Positions 49,834 through 58,431 of a stretch of DNA of 64,000 nucleotides are shown in pieces. The notes below the pieces were generated by a model. It was not told the DNA's origin. It did no database searches and saw only the letters and a list, made by a program, of their open reading frames with translations. The position numbers and the translations under genes are program-made. Numbering within the stretch: the stretch's first letter is position 1; each line of letters opens with the position of its first letter. Source of the DNA: Streptomyces sp. NBC_00223 (GTDB lineage Bacteria; Actinomycetota; Actinomycetes; Streptomycetales; Streptomycetaceae). The stretch lies in contig NZ_CP108109.1 of the NCBI RefSeq assembly GCF_036199905.1, forward strand, positions 248,001 to 312,000. The letters run 5' to 3'.

Positions 49834-50673
49834 GTGACGACGCATTCCGATACCCCGGCCGGCTGGTACGCCGACCCGAAGGGCACCCCGAACCTGCTCC
49901 GGTACTGGGACGGCTCCCAGTGGACCGAGCACACCAACCCCGGCCAGGTGCCCCAGCAGCAGGGCGGCGGCGGCAGCGCCTGGGAGCTGAACGTCAGCAG
50001 CGCCCCCGACCCGGCGAAGGTCCAGCGCCAGGTGCAGCAGCAGGCCGGTGTCGCGCCGACCGGCTTCGGCGGCGGCACCCTCTTCACCGAGCCCGTGCTG
50101 GTGGTGAACCAGAAGGCCAAGCTGATCGAACTCGTCAACGAGTACAGCGTGTTCGACCAGAACGGCCGCACCCTCGGCTCCGTGGTGGAGGTCGGTCAGA
50201 GCACCGCCAAGAAGGTGCTGCGCTTCGTCTCCAGCGTCGACCAGTTCCTCACCCACAAGCTGGAGGTCCGGGACGCGCAGGGCCAGCCGCAGCTCACACT
50301 GACCCGGCCGGCGAAGTTCATCAAGTCCAAGGTGCTGGTGCACCGCGCCAACGGCGAGCCGCTGGGCGAGATCGTACAGCAGAACGCCATCGGCAAGATC
50401 AACTTCGCGTTCATGTACAACGGCCAGAAGATCGGCGCCATCAAGGCCGAGAACTGGCGGGCGTGGAACTTCGCGATCGTGGACCACACCGAGACCGAGA
50501 TCGGCCGTATCACCAAGACGTGGGAGGGCCTGGCCAAGACCATGTTCACCACGGCGGACAACTATGTGCTGCAGATCCACCGGCAGCTCGCCGATCCGCT
50601 GCTGAGCATGGTCGTCGCCTCCGCCCTGACCGTGGACACCGCCCTCAAGCAGGACTCGCGCGGGCTCGGCTGA
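49834..50673 (+). CDS. DUF2510 plus scramblase/LURP-one-like protein
   Basis: A 279-residue protein. The N-terminus TPAGWYADPKGTPNLLRYWDGSQWTEHT is a DUF2510 module. After a Gln-rich linker, residues from about 80 form a tubby-like barrel resembling phospholipid-scramblase proteins (FTEPVLVVNQKAKLIELVNEY, SVFDQNGRTLGSV, DQFLTHKLEVRD). Such proteins may bind lipids at the inner face of the membrane; activity is unproven. TAGTCT sits exactly 7-12 nt before the GTG, so the mRNA is likely leaderless. The sugar kinase gene starts 3 nt after its stop. Confidence 0.85.
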   Translation: MTTHSDTPAGWYADPKGTPNLLRYWDGSQWTEHTNPGQVPQQQGGGGSAWELNVSSAPDPAKVQRQVQQQAGVAPTGFGGGTLFTEPVLVVNQKAKLIELVNEYSVFDQNGRTLGSVVEVGQSTAKKVLRFVSSVDQFLTHKLEVRDAQGQPQLTLTRPAKFIKSKVLVHRANGEPLGEIVQQNAIGKINFAFMYNGQKIGAIKAENWRAWNFAIVDHTETEIGRITKTWEGLAKTMFTTADNYVLQIHRQLADPLLSMVVASALTVDTALKQDSRGLG

Positions 50674-50676
50674 GCC

Positions 50677-51765
50677 GTGCCGGACCTTCCCCGGACGCCG
50701 GGCCCCGCGCGGGCGCCCGGCACCTCACGCACGCCCGGCCCGCCGCCCGTGCCCGAGTCCGCGCAGGCGCCCGGCCCCCCGCCCGTGCCTGACTCCGGCG
50801 CCCCCTGGGTGCTCGGCGTCGACTCCGGCGGCTCCGGCCTGCGGGCCGCCCTGGCGCGCGCCGACGGTTCCGACGCGTGCGCCCCCGTCACCGCCGGCCG
50901 CCCCGCCGTCACCGGTGCCCGCGGCATCGACGCGGACGATCTGCTCGGCCTCGTCCTGCCGCTGGCCGAGGACCTGATGCGGACGGCCGGGGCCCGGCGG
51001 ATCGCCGCGGCCTGCGTCGGCGCGGCCGGCATGGCCACGCTCGGCGACGACCTGCGCGCCCGGCTGCCCGGCGCCCTGGCCGACGCGCTCGGGGCGCGCG
51101 CGCTGGCGCTCGCCGGGGACGCGGTGACGGCGTACGCGGGCGCGCTCGGCCTGCGCCCCGGCGTGGTCGTCGCGGCCGGCACCGGCATGATCGCCCTGGG
51201 CACGGCGGCCGACGGCACCGGCTGGCGGCGGGCGGACGGCTGGGGCCATCTGCTGGGCGACGCGGGCAGCGGCGCCTGGATCGGCCGCGCGGGCCTGGAC
51301 GCCGCGCTGCGGGCCCACGACGGCCGCGACGGCGGCTCGGCGGCCCTGCTCGACCGCGCCCGGGAGCGGTTCGGCCCGCTCGACGGCCTGCCCGCGCAGC
51401 TGTATCCGCGCGCCGACCGCGCCGCCGTCCTGGCCTCGTTCGCCCCTGAGGTGGCCGGGTGCGCGGCGAGCGACCCGGTGGCCGCGGCCGTCCTGCGGCA
51501 GGCCGCGACGCACATCCTGGAGTCGGCCGCCGCCGTGCGCCCCGGGCCCGGGGCGGTCGAAGTGGCGCTGACCGGAGGTCTGTTCAGGATGGGCGAGCCG
51601 CTGCTCGGTCCGTTGCGCGAGCAGGCCGCGCGGCTGCTGCCCGGTGCCACCCTCGTACCGGCCGCCGGGGACCCGCTGGACGGCGCCGTGCTGATCGCCG
51701 GCGCCCTCCAGCGCGACGCCCTGACGCTGCCCGCGGACCCGGCACTGCTCAGACTCGTCCGATGA
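50677..51765 (+). CDS. BadF/BadG-type ATPase, N-acetylglucosamine-kinase-like
   Basis: A 362-residue ASKHA-fold kinase. After about 43 residues of Pro-rich repeat (PGPPPVPES and PGPPPVPDS), the domain begins WVLGVDSGGSGLRAAL, the phosphate-1 loop. It continues with LALAGDAVTAYAGAL, VVVAAGTGMIALG and GWGHLLGDAGSGAWIG, typical of GlcNAc kinases of this family. The Pro-rich start may be dispensable, and translation could begin later. It lies 3 nt after the scramblase-like gene in an operon. Confidence 0.86.
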   Translation: MPDLPRTPGPARAPGTSRTPGPPPVPESAQAPGPPPVPDSGAPWVLGVDSGGSGLRAALARADGSDACAPVTAGRPAVTGARGIDADDLLGLVLPLAEDLMRTAGARRIAAACVGAAGMATLGDDLRARLPGALADALGARALALAGDAVTAYAGALGLRPGVVVAAGTGMIALGTAADGTGWRRADGWGHLLGDAGSGAWIGRAGLDAALRAHDGRDGGSAALLDRARERFGPLDGLPAQLYPRADRAAVLASFAPEVAGCAASDPVAAAVLRQAATHILESAAAVRPGPGAVEVALTGGLFRMGEPLLGPLREQAARLLPGATLVPAAGDPLDGAVLIAGALQRDALTLPADPALLRLVR

Positions 51766-51863
51766 CCGAACGTGACTGAGGAATCGGACAGTTGGTGACA
51801 GGTCCGACCTACCGCGTACCCGAGCGAACACCGAGGTGCCGCAAGGCGTTAGCATGCGACGCC

Positions 51864-52733
51864 ATGAGCAACGCCACAGGGCCGGCCTCCGGCCTCCCCG
51901 TTCGAAGCCCGCGCCCGCGCCAGTCAGGACGCCACCGCCGCCCCGAGGTGCTGACCGCGCCCGAGGGGGCGCCGGTGCTGGTTCTCGCCGTACCCGGCAC
52001 TCCGACCGCCGCGGCGCTCAGCCTGGCCGAGGAGGTCGTGAGCATCGCCCGTTCCGAGCTGTCCGGCCTCGACCCGCGGATCGCCTTCGTCGACGGCGAC
52101 GACGGGGAGTACCCCTCGCTGCGGTCGGTGCTCGACCAGGTGGCCGCCGAGCGTCCCGGTGAGGACACCTCCGCGGTCGTGGTGCCGCTGCTCGCCGGGC
52201 CCGAGGCGTCGGTGCTGCGCCGCGTCCGGCAGGCCGTGGGCGACAGCAAGGCCCAGGTCGAGCTGACCGACGTGCTGGGCCCGCACCCGCTGCTCGCGGA
52301 GGCGCTGCACGTACGGCTGTCGGAGGCCGGGCTGGCCCGCGCCGACCGCGCCCGGCTGTTCACGGTGACCACCGCCGCCGACGGCATCATCCTGGCCACC
52401 GTGGGCGGCGAGGAGGCCGCGCAGGCGGCCGGGGTGACCGGGCTGCTGCTGGCCGCGCGGCTGGCCGTACCGGTGCTGGCCGCCGCGCTGGACGAGGACG
52501 GCTCGATCGCGCGGGCCGCCGACCAGCTGCGTTCCTCGGGTTCGACGACGCTGGCCCTCGCGCCCTGCCTGATCGGCCCGGAGATCGCCCCTCAGCTGCT
52601 CCACACGGCCGCCGCCGAGGCCGGCTGCGCGGGCGCGGACGCGCTCGGCCCGTACCCGACCGTCGGCAAGCTGGTGGTCACGCAGTACGCGGCGGCGCTC
52701 GGCCTCGCGCTCCGGCAGTCGCAGGCGCAGTGA
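51864..52733 (+). CDS. CbiX/sirohydrochlorin-chelatase-like protein lacking the N-terminal metal His
   Basis: A 289-residue protein with two CbiX-like repeats. The first starts VLVLAVPGTPTAAAL, where active chelatases have a GHGS motif; the expected metal-binding His is absent. VVVPLLAGPEASV and TDVLGPHPLLAEAL follow, which match the second strand and the later His motif. So it has the fold but possibly not the cobalt/iron insertion activity. TAGCAT lies 9-14 nt before the ATG. A strong bidirectional terminator follows. Confidence 0.8.
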   Translation: MSNATGPASGLPVRSPRPRQSGRHRRPEVLTAPEGAPVLVLAVPGTPTAAALSLAEEVVSIARSELSGLDPRIAFVDGDDGEYPSLRSVLDQVAAERPGEDTSAVVVPLLAGPEASVLRRVRQAVGDSKAQVELTDVLGPHPLLAEALHVRLSEAGLARADRARLFTVTTAADGIILATVGGEEAAQAAGVTGLLLAARLAVPVLAAALDEDGSIARAADQLRSSGSTTLALAPCLIGPEIAPQLLHTAAAEAGCAGADALGPYPTVGKLVVTQYAAALGLALRQSQAQ

Positions 52734-52765
52734 ACCACCGCTGAACCGCACGGCATACGACACGA

Positions 52766-52798
52766 GCGGGCGGCCCCGGGCTTTCGGGGGCCGCCCGC
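52766..52798. terminator. Bidirectional 12-bp hairpin terminator
   Basis: GCGGGCGGCCCC (52766-52777) pairs perfectly with 52787-52798 around a 9-nt loop, between the CbiX-like gene and the opposing lactonase gene. Confidence 0.85.
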
Positions 52799-52847
52799 CG
52801 TCGTGTTCGCGGGCACCGGGCTCCGGGCCGCCCGCGGGCCCGGCGGC

Positions 52848-53888
52848 TCAGCCGAAGAGCACGCAGGACACCGCGGGCAGCGCCAGCGACCCGGCCTGCT
52901 TGGGGATGCCGGTCGCCGGGTCGACGTCGAACCAGGTGACGTCGCCGGAGCGCTCGTTGGAGGCGTAGAGCCGGGTGCCGGCGGGGTCGAGGGTCAGATG
53001 GCGCGGCCAGTCGCCGCCGCAGCTGACGGTGTCGACGAGTTCCAGCCGCTCGCCCGAGGCGTCCACGCTGAGCACCGAGATGCTGTTGCTCCCGCGGTTG
53101 GCGGCCCACGCGAACCGGCCGTCGTGCGAGATCACCAGCTCCGAGGGGTAGTTGTCGCCCTCGGCGCCGTCCGGGAGCACCCGGACCTCCGCCAGCGGGC
53201 GCAGGCTGCCCTTGTCGCCGTCCCAACGGCACACGGTGACAACGGAGTCGAGTTCGTTGATCACATAGGCGTGGCCGCCGCCGGGGTGGAAGGCCAGATG
53301 GCGCGGTCCGATGCCCGAGCGCAGACCGAGTTCCCGTTCGACCTCCAACGTGCCGGGCTCGGGGTCGAGTTCGCAGACCCGTACCGAGTCGGTGCCGAGG
53401 TCGACGCTGAGCAGCCAGCGGTCCGCGGGGTCGGACACCACCGCGTGGGCGTGCGGGGCCTCCTGGCGGTCCTGGTGGGGGCCGTCGCCCTCGTGCTCCA
53501 GGACGGCGCGCAACTCGCCGAGTGCGCCGTCCTCCTGGAGCGACAGCACCGAAACGCTGCCGGGCGCGGCGTAGTTCGCGGTCAGCAGGTGGCCGCGGTG
53601 GACGCACAGGTGCGTGGGCGACCCGCCGCCCACGGGCACGGGGGCGCCGAGCAGCCGGGGCGCCGCGGGGTCGGCGAGGGAGAACGCCGCCGCGGCGCCC
53701 TCGGGTTCGGTCTCGCTGACCGCGTAGAGGGTGCGCCCGTCGGCGGACCTGGCGAGGAAGGACGGGTTCGGCACCTCGGCCGTGTCCCCGAGCGGGGTGA
53801 GCGCTCCCGTGTCCGGGTCGACGGTGGCGGCGGTGAGCCCGCGGCCCCCCGCCGACGTGAACGACCCGATGTATACGTGCGCGGCCAC
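52848..53888 (-). CDS. Lactonase-family beta-propeller (6-phosphogluconolactonase-like)
   Basis: A 346-residue seven-bladed propeller. It starts VAAHVYIGSFTSAGGRGL and repeats blades with YAVSETEPEG, HAHAVVSDPADRWLLSVDLGTDSV, GPRHLAFHPGGGHAYVINEL and WPRHLTLDPAGTRLYASNE. The family covers YbhE-type 6-phosphogluconolactonases and muconate lactonizing enzymes. The GTG at 53888 has AGAGG 7 nt upstream. No signal peptide is present, so it is cytoplasmic. A possible -10 box TAATCT lies on the minus strand at 53932-53927. Confidence 0.9.
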   Translation of the reverse strand: MAAHVYIGSFTSAGGRGLTAATVDPDTGALTPLGDTAEVPNPSFLARSADGRTLYAVSETEPEGAAAAFSLADPAAPRLLGAPVPVGGGSPTHLCVHRGHLLTANYAAPGSVSVLSLQEDGALGELRAVLEHEGDGPHQDRQEAPHAHAVVSDPADRWLLSVDLGTDSVRVCELDPEPGTLEVERELGLRSGIGPRHLAFHPGGGHAYVINELDSVVTVCRWDGDKGSLRPLAEVRVLPDGAEGDNYPSELVISHDGRFAWAANRGSNSISVLSVDASGERLELVDTVSCGGDWPRHLTLDPAGTRLYASNERSGDVTWFDVDPATGIPKQAGSLALPAVSCVLFG

Positions 53889-54184
53889 TGCCGTACCTCT
53901 TCCGCCTGATGTCTTTACGGCGGCTGAGATTAGTACCTGACGCCTGCCGCGTCGCGTCCGGGGGCTCGCGGCACGCCGCAATGTGCCCCCAAGGAGTCGG
54001 CGCGCGGGGGCGCATGGGGCTCGTAGGGCGCGAATTGCGGCGCGAGGGAGGGCTGGTGGTGGCAACCCCCGGGCTGCCCTACTGTGCGAGGGATGAGGGG
54101 CCGGTCCGGCTTCCTCAACGCATCGTGGCCCGCACCGGATTCGCCTCGGCGGGCCGTCCGCCCGCACACCGCCAGGGAGTTCGG

Positions 54185-54823
54185 ATGAGCGCGACCGGTC
54201 CGTCCGACGCCGTGCCCGGCGCACCGCGACTGTCGGACGCCGTGCCCGGCGGACCGCGGCCGCCCGCCCGTCGCGGGATCGGTCCCGGCCTCGTGATCTG
54301 GCTGGTGGTCTTCTGCGGGCTGTGGACGCTCTTCGGGTACGGTCTCGCGGACGCGGCCCGTTATCCGGTCGGCACGACGTATCTCCTCGCCGATCTCTAT
54401 CCGGCCAACAGCACGCCGCCGCTGCTCTGGGCCCTGTTCACGGGGGCGTTCGCCGGGGGCGCGGTCGGCAGCCTGGTGCACGGGCCGCTGGAGCGGTGGG
54501 CGGGCGTCGGGGCGGCGACGACCGGTCAGTTGGCGGTCGCGCTGAGCGGGATCGCGCTGGGGGTGCTGCTCGGGGCGGACTTCTTCTGGGTGACGGCGCC
54601 GGACACAGGTACGTATGTGAACGCCGCCGGGCGGTCCGGCGCCTCGTGGGGCGCCGGCGCCTGGATCGGCTGGTCCTCGCGGTACTGGGTTCCCGGTGCG
54701 CTGGGGCTGCTCGCGGTCGTCCTCGCGGTCGTCGCGGTGCGGGCGGCCAGGACCGCGAGGCGGCGCCCGGAGGGCCTCCGGGACCGGCCGGTCCCGGCCG
54801 CCGTGGGCGCCGCGGATCGGTGA
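54185..54823 (+). CDS. Four-helix integral membrane protein of unknown function
   Basis: A 212-residue protein. The first 30 residues contain a short repeat (SDAVPGAPRL and SDAVPGGPRP). Four hydrophobic helices follow (LVIWLVVFCGLWTLFGYG, LLWALFTGAFAGGAVGSL, TTGQLAVALSGIALGVLLG and YWVPGALGLLAVVLAVVAV) and a basic tail. There is no recognisable family. The ATG at 54185 has AGGGAG upstream. It is divergent from the lactonase gene. Confidence 0.75.
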   Translation: MSATGPSDAVPGAPRLSDAVPGGPRPPARRGIGPGLVIWLVVFCGLWTLFGYGLADAARYPVGTTYLLADLYPANSTPPLLWALFTGAFAGGAVGSLVHGPLERWAGVGAATTGQLAVALSGIALGVLLGADFFWVTAPDTGTYVNAAGRSGASWGAGAWIGWSSRYWVPGALGLLAVVLAVVAVRAARTARRRPEGLRDRPVPAAVGAADR

Positions 54824-55011
54824 TCGCTACGCCTTGGGGTTCGATCCGGCCGATCACGGCTGCGGCGGCGCGCGGCCCGTGGTGCTCGGGCCGCCCAGCG
54901 ACACGGACGGGACGGGCCGGCGGGCCCCCGCGGTCCGCCGAATACGGGCCGGCGTCCGCTGTGTCCCCCCATTCGCCCGGTGTTCCGGCATCCCCGCAGG
55001 CAGTGGCTCAA

Positions 55012-55030
55012 AACGATCGTTCATCGATGA
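55012..55030. promoter_or_regulatory. Adjacent palindromes upstream of the AsnC-type regulator
   Basis: AACGATCGTT (55012-55021) and TCATCGATGA (55021-55030) share one base, 56 nt before the regulator start. They are candidates for autoregulation. Confidence 0.45.
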
Positions 55031-55085
55031 GCCATTGGTACGTTGCATATGCCAAGATCACCAACTGTGAGGGGACCCCCGGCCC

Positions 55086-55580
55086 ATGTCCGTCGACGTC
55101 CTGGACGCCCGCATTCTGCGGCTGCTGCTCGAGCAGCCGCGCACCAGCGTCCGCGAGTACGCCCGCATCCTGGGCGTGGCCCGCGGCACTCTCCAGGCGC
55201 GGCTGGACCGGCTGGAACGGGACGGCGCGATCACGGTCGCGGGCCCTCGGGTCTCACCGGCCGCGCTCGGCCACCCGGTGCTCGCCTTCGTCCGTATCGA
55301 GGTGACCCAGGGGCACCTCGACTCGGTCGGCGACGCGCTCGCGGCGGTCCCCGAGATCATAGAGGCATACTCGATCACCGGGGGAGGCGACCTCCTCGCC
55401 CGCGTCGTGGCCCGGGACAACGCGCACCTGGAGGATCTGATCCAGTTGCTGATCCGGATGCCGGGAGTGGTCAGGACCCGCACCGAGATAGCCCTGCGCG
55501 AGCGGGTCGCCCACCGCGTCCTCCCGCTGGTCGAATCGGTCGGCCGCGCCGCGGAATCCGCTCAGCGCCCCGCGAGGTAG
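55086..55580 (+). CDS. Lrp/AsnC-family transcriptional regulator
   Basis: A 164-residue regulator with an N-terminal AsnC helix-turn-helix (LDARILRLLLEQPRTSVREYARILGVARGTLQARLDRL) and a C-terminal RAM ligand domain (LAFVRIEVTQGHLDSV, EAYSITGGGDLLARVVA). These proteins sense amino acids as octamers. The immediate upstream region is AT-rich by local standards and carries tandem palindromes. It converges with the end-joining polymerase gene. Confidence 0.92.
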   Translation: MSVDVLDARILRLLLEQPRTSVREYARILGVARGTLQARLDRLERDGAITVAGPRVSPAALGHPVLAFVRIEVTQGHLDSVGDALAAVPEIIEAYSITGGGDLLARVVARDNAHLEDLIQLLIRMPGVVRTRTEIALRERVAHRVLPLVESVGRAAESAQRPAR

Positions 55581-55628
55581 TCCCTGGCCGGCGCGGTACA
55601 CGGACGGTCCGGGCCGCGTTCCACAGGC

Positions 55629-56636
55629 TCACCGCTTGCGGGCGCGGCTGGGCTGGACGCGGGTGGGTTCGCCCTTCATCTTGGGGTGTTCCGGAGGGTA
55701 CGGGAGGTCGCCGAGGCCGTGTTCGCGCTCGTCGCGGTCGGCCAGGTCGAGCGCGGCCTCCAGGCGGAAGGCGTGGGTGTCCATGTCCGCGTGCACATCG
55801 CCCACCTCGGCGTACCGCGCGGGCATGGTGGCCAGGTCGAAGTCCGTGGGCACCGCGCTGGTCACCTCCTCCCAGCGCAGCGGCGCGGAGACGGGCGCGT
55901 GGGCGAAGGGCCGTACCGAGTACGCGCCGGCGATCGTACGGTCGCGGGCGGTCTGGTTGTAGTCCACGAAGATCTTCGCGCCGCGCTCCTCCTTCCACCA
56001 GGCGGTGGTGATCCGCTCCGGGTCCCGCCGTTCCAGCTCCCGGGCCACCGCGATGGCCGCGCGCCGCACCTGGGTGAAGGTCCACTCGGGGGCGAGGGGG
56101 ACGAAGACGTGCAGGCCGCGGCCGCCGGAGGTCTTGGGCCAGCCGGTCAGGCCCAGTTCGTCCAGCACCTCGCGCAGCGCGAGCGCGGCCCGCACCGCGT
56201 CGGCGTACTCCGTGCCGGGCTGCGGGTCGAGGTCGATGCGCAGTTCGTCAGGGTGCTCGGTGTCGGCCCTGCGGACCGGCCAGGGGTGGAAGGTCAGACA
56301 GCCGAGGTTCGCCGCCCAGGCGACGGCGGCGGTCTCGGTGGGGCAGATCTCGTCGGCGTAGCGGCCGCTGGGGAAGGCGATCCGGCCGGTCGGAATCCAC
56401 TCGGGGAGGTTCTTGGGGGCGCGCTTCTGGAAGAAGGAGCCGCCCTCGACCCCGTCGGGGTAGCGCTCCAGGGTGGTGGGCCGGTCCCTGAGCGCGCGCA
56501 GCACCCCGTCGCCGACGCTCAGGTAGTAGCGCACGAGGTCGCCCTTGGTGAATCCGCGCTGCGGGAAGTACACCTTGTCGGGGTTCGAGACCCGGACCGT
56601 GCGCTCGCCGACGGTGAGTTCCAGCGGCTCTGCCAT
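55629..56636 (-). CDS. LigD-type polymerase/primase domain protein
   Basis: A 335-residue archaeo-eukaryotic primase fold protein (LigD_Prim-Pol). It has VSNPDKVYFPQRGFTKGDLVRYY at the start, the metal Asp pair in LRIDLDPQPGTEY, KTSGGRGLHVFVPL and KIFVDYNQTARDRT. It adds ribonucleotides or deoxyribonucleotides during non-homologous end joining. It is a stand-alone polymerase, and the ligase is encoded divergently 115 nt away. No Ku gene is in the window. Confidence 0.94.
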   Translation of the reverse strand: MAEPLELTVGERTVRVSNPDKVYFPQRGFTKGDLVRYYLSVGDGVLRALRDRPTTLERYPDGVEGGSFFQKRAPKNLPEWIPTGRIAFPSGRYADEICPTETAAVAWAANLGCLTFHPWPVRRADTEHPDELRIDLDPQPGTEYADAVRAALALREVLDELGLTGWPKTSGGRGLHVFVPLAPEWTFTQVRRAAIAVARELERRDPERITTAWWKEERGAKIFVDYNQTARDRTIAGAYSVRPFAHAPVSAPLRWEEVTSAVPTDFDLATMPARYAEVGDVHADMDTHAFRLEAALDLADRDEREHGLGDLPYPPEHPKMKGEPTRVQPSRARKR

Positions 56637-56751
56637 GTCCTCACGCTAGGGCGCCCGGGCACGGGCCGCGCGCCGGAGATCCCCGGCGGGCGGTCCTGTG
56701 CCGACGGCCGCCGCCGGGCGCGGCCCGCGCCACCGCCGCACAATCGCCCTC

Positions 56752-57813
56752 ATGGACCTCCCGGTGATGCCGCCCGTGCACCCGATGCTCGCGAAGACCG
56801 CCGCGGCCCTCCCGACGGGCATGCGGTACGAGCCCAAGTGGGACGGTTTCCGGGCGATCGTCTTCCGCGACGGCGACGAGGTCGAGCTGGGCAGCCGCTC
56901 GACCAAGCCGCTCACCCGCTACTTCCCCGAGCTGGTCGCCGCCCTGCGCGAGCAGCTGCCGGCGCGCTGTGTGCTGGACGGCGAGATCGTCGTCGCCCTC
57001 GACGGCCGGCTGGACTTCGACAGGCTGCTGGAACGCATCCACCCGGCCGACTCCCGGGTACGCCATCTGGCCGAGGTGACCCCGGCGAGTTTCATCGCGT
57101 TCGACCTGCTCGCGTTGGGCGACGAGTCGCTGCTGCCCGTCACGCAGCGCGAACGCCGGGAGCTGCTGGAGGCCGCGCTGCGCGACGCCGCGCCGCCGCT
57201 CTTCCTGACCCCGGTCACCGACGACCTGGAGGTGGCCCGGCAGTGGTTCGACCAGTTCGAGGGCGCGGGCCTGGACGGGGTCGTCGCCAAGCGGCCGGAC
57301 TACCCGTACCGGCCGGGCGAGCGGGTCATGACCAAGGTCAAGCACGAGCGGACCGCGGACTGCGTGGTGGCGGGGCTGCGCCTGCACAAGAGCGGCCCGG
57401 TCGTGGGCTCGCTGCTGCTCGGTCTGCACGACGCCGAAGGCCGCCTCCAGCACGTCGGGGTCTGCGCCTCCTTCCCGATGGCCAGGCGCCGGGCGCTGAT
57501 GACGGAACTCGAACCGCTGCGGATGGAGTCCGTCGCCGGGCACCCGTGGGAGGCGTGGGCCAGCGAGGAGGCGCAGGCCGCCGACCGGCTGCCGGGCGGG
57601 CCGAGCCGGTGGACCGGGAAGAAGGATCTGTCCTGGATTCCGCTGCGCCCGGAGTTGGTGGTCGAGGTCGCGTACGACCACATGCAGGGCGACCGCTTCC
57701 GGCACACCGCGCAGTTCCGCCGCTGGCGCCCGGACCGCGAGCCGGGCCAGTGCAGCTACGCGCAGTTGGAGGAGCCGGTGCGGTACGACCTGACGCAGAT
57801 GCTGGGCGGGTGA
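56752..57813 (+). CDS. ATP-dependent DNA ligase (LigC/LigD-ligase type)
   Basis: A 353-residue ligase. Lys29 in EPKWDGFRAI is the adenylated residue. Later nucleotidyltransferase motifs are LGSRSTKPL, CVLDGEIVVAL, FIAFDLLALG, LDGVVAKRPDYPY and VMTKVKHERTADCVV, and an OB-fold C-terminus ends VRYDLTQMLGG. It should seal breaks with the divergent polymerase in end joining or repair. CACAAT 8-13 nt before the ATG suggests a leaderless start. Confidence 0.95.
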   Translation: MDLPVMPPVHPMLAKTAAALPTGMRYEPKWDGFRAIVFRDGDEVELGSRSTKPLTRYFPELVAALREQLPARCVLDGEIVVALDGRLDFDRLLERIHPADSRVRHLAEVTPASFIAFDLLALGDESLLPVTQRERRELLEAALRDAAPPLFLTPVTDDLEVARQWFDQFEGAGLDGVVAKRPDYPYRPGERVMTKVKHERTADCVVAGLRLHKSGPVVGSLLLGLHDAEGRLQHVGVCASFPMARRRALMTELEPLRMESVAGHPWEAWASEEAQAADRLPGGPSRWTGKKDLSWIPLRPELVVEVAYDHMQGDRFRHTAQFRRWRPDREPGQCSYAQLEEPVRYDLTQMLGG

Positions 57814-57849
57814 CGGCGGGGCGGTTGACGGCGGGGCCGCCGGGGCCGT

Positions 57850-58272
57850 TCAGCCGAGGAAGCTCAGCCGGACCTGGCGGCGGGGGTTGTCCTTGTTGGT
57901 GTCGACCAGGACGACGGACTGCCAGGTGCCCAGCTCCAGCCGTCCGCCGATCACCGGGAGCGTGGCGTGCGGCGGGACCAGGGCGGGCAGTACGTGGTCG
58001 CGGCCGTGCCCGCGGCTGCCGTGGCGGTGCTGCCAGCGGTCGTCGGCGGGCAGCAGGTCGCGCAGCGCGGCGAGCAGGTCGTCGTCGCTGCCCGCGCCCG
58101 TCTCGATCACGGCGATCCCGGCGGTGGCGTGCGGGACGAAGACGTGCAGCAGCCCGTCGCGCCCGCGCGCCGCCTCGCGCAGGAAGGACGCGCAGAGGTC
58201 GGTGAGGTCGTGCACGGTCTCCGTCGACCCGGTGGTGACGTCGACGACGCGTGTGGTGAAGGTGTCGGCCAT
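57850..58272 (-). CDS. YjbQ-family protein (secondary thiamine-phosphate synthase-like)
   Basis: A 140-residue UPF0047/YjbQ protein. LLHVFVPHATAGIAVIE, DLLAALRDLLP, RHGSRGHGRDHVLPALVPPHATLPVIGGRLELGTWQSVVLVD carry the usual His set for a metal site. The family has weak thiamine-phosphate synthase activity and an otherwise unclear role. The ATG at 58272 is used. The upstream 75 nt hold the ssuD leader promoter on the other strand. Confidence 0.9.
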   Translation of the reverse strand: MADTFTTRVVDVTTGSTETVHDLTDLCASFLREAARGRDGLLHVFVPHATAGIAVIETGAGSDDDLLAALRDLLPADDRWQHRHGSRGHGRDHVLPALVPPHATLPVIGGRLELGTWQSVVLVDTNKDNPRRQVRLSFLG

Positions 58273-58311
58273 ACGTCCATGGTCGCCCACCATCCGGGTG
58301 CCGAGACGGCA

Positions 58312-58341
58312 TTGACCGGTTCGCGGGGCTGTCGCTACCTT
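58312..58341 (+). promoter_or_regulatory. Promoter of the ssuD leader transcript
   Basis: -35 TTGACC (58312-58317), 18-bp spacer, -10 TACCTT (58336-58341), then 6 nt to the leader ATG, so the transcript starts on the start codon. Confidence 0.75.
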
Positions 58342-58347
58342 CGCGGC

Positions 58348-58431
58348 ATGTCACGTCCTTGCCTGCTCACCACGCGCGGTCACATCGACCTGCTGCGGGT
58401 GGCGTCGGCCGCGTGTCCCTTCGGCCTCTGA
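58348..58431 (+). CDS. Cysteine-type leader peptide upstream of ssuD
   Basis: A 27-codon frame starting MSRPCLL, with core RGHIDLLRVASAAC and ending PFGL. It matches the HIDL-R-ASA-C leader peptides found before sulfur-assimilation genes in Streptomyces. It aligns without gaps to the leader at 33582-33662: Met1, Ser2, Arg3, Leu6, Leu7, Arg10, Ile13, Asp14, Arg17, Ser20, Ala21, Cys23 and Pro24 are identical. There is no ribosome-binding site and the mRNA is predicted leaderless. It lies 144 nt upstream of ssuD. I infer that stalling at the Cys codons when cysteine is scarce alters ssuD expression. Confidence 0.85.
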   Translation: MSRPCLLTTRGHIDLLRVASAACPFGL

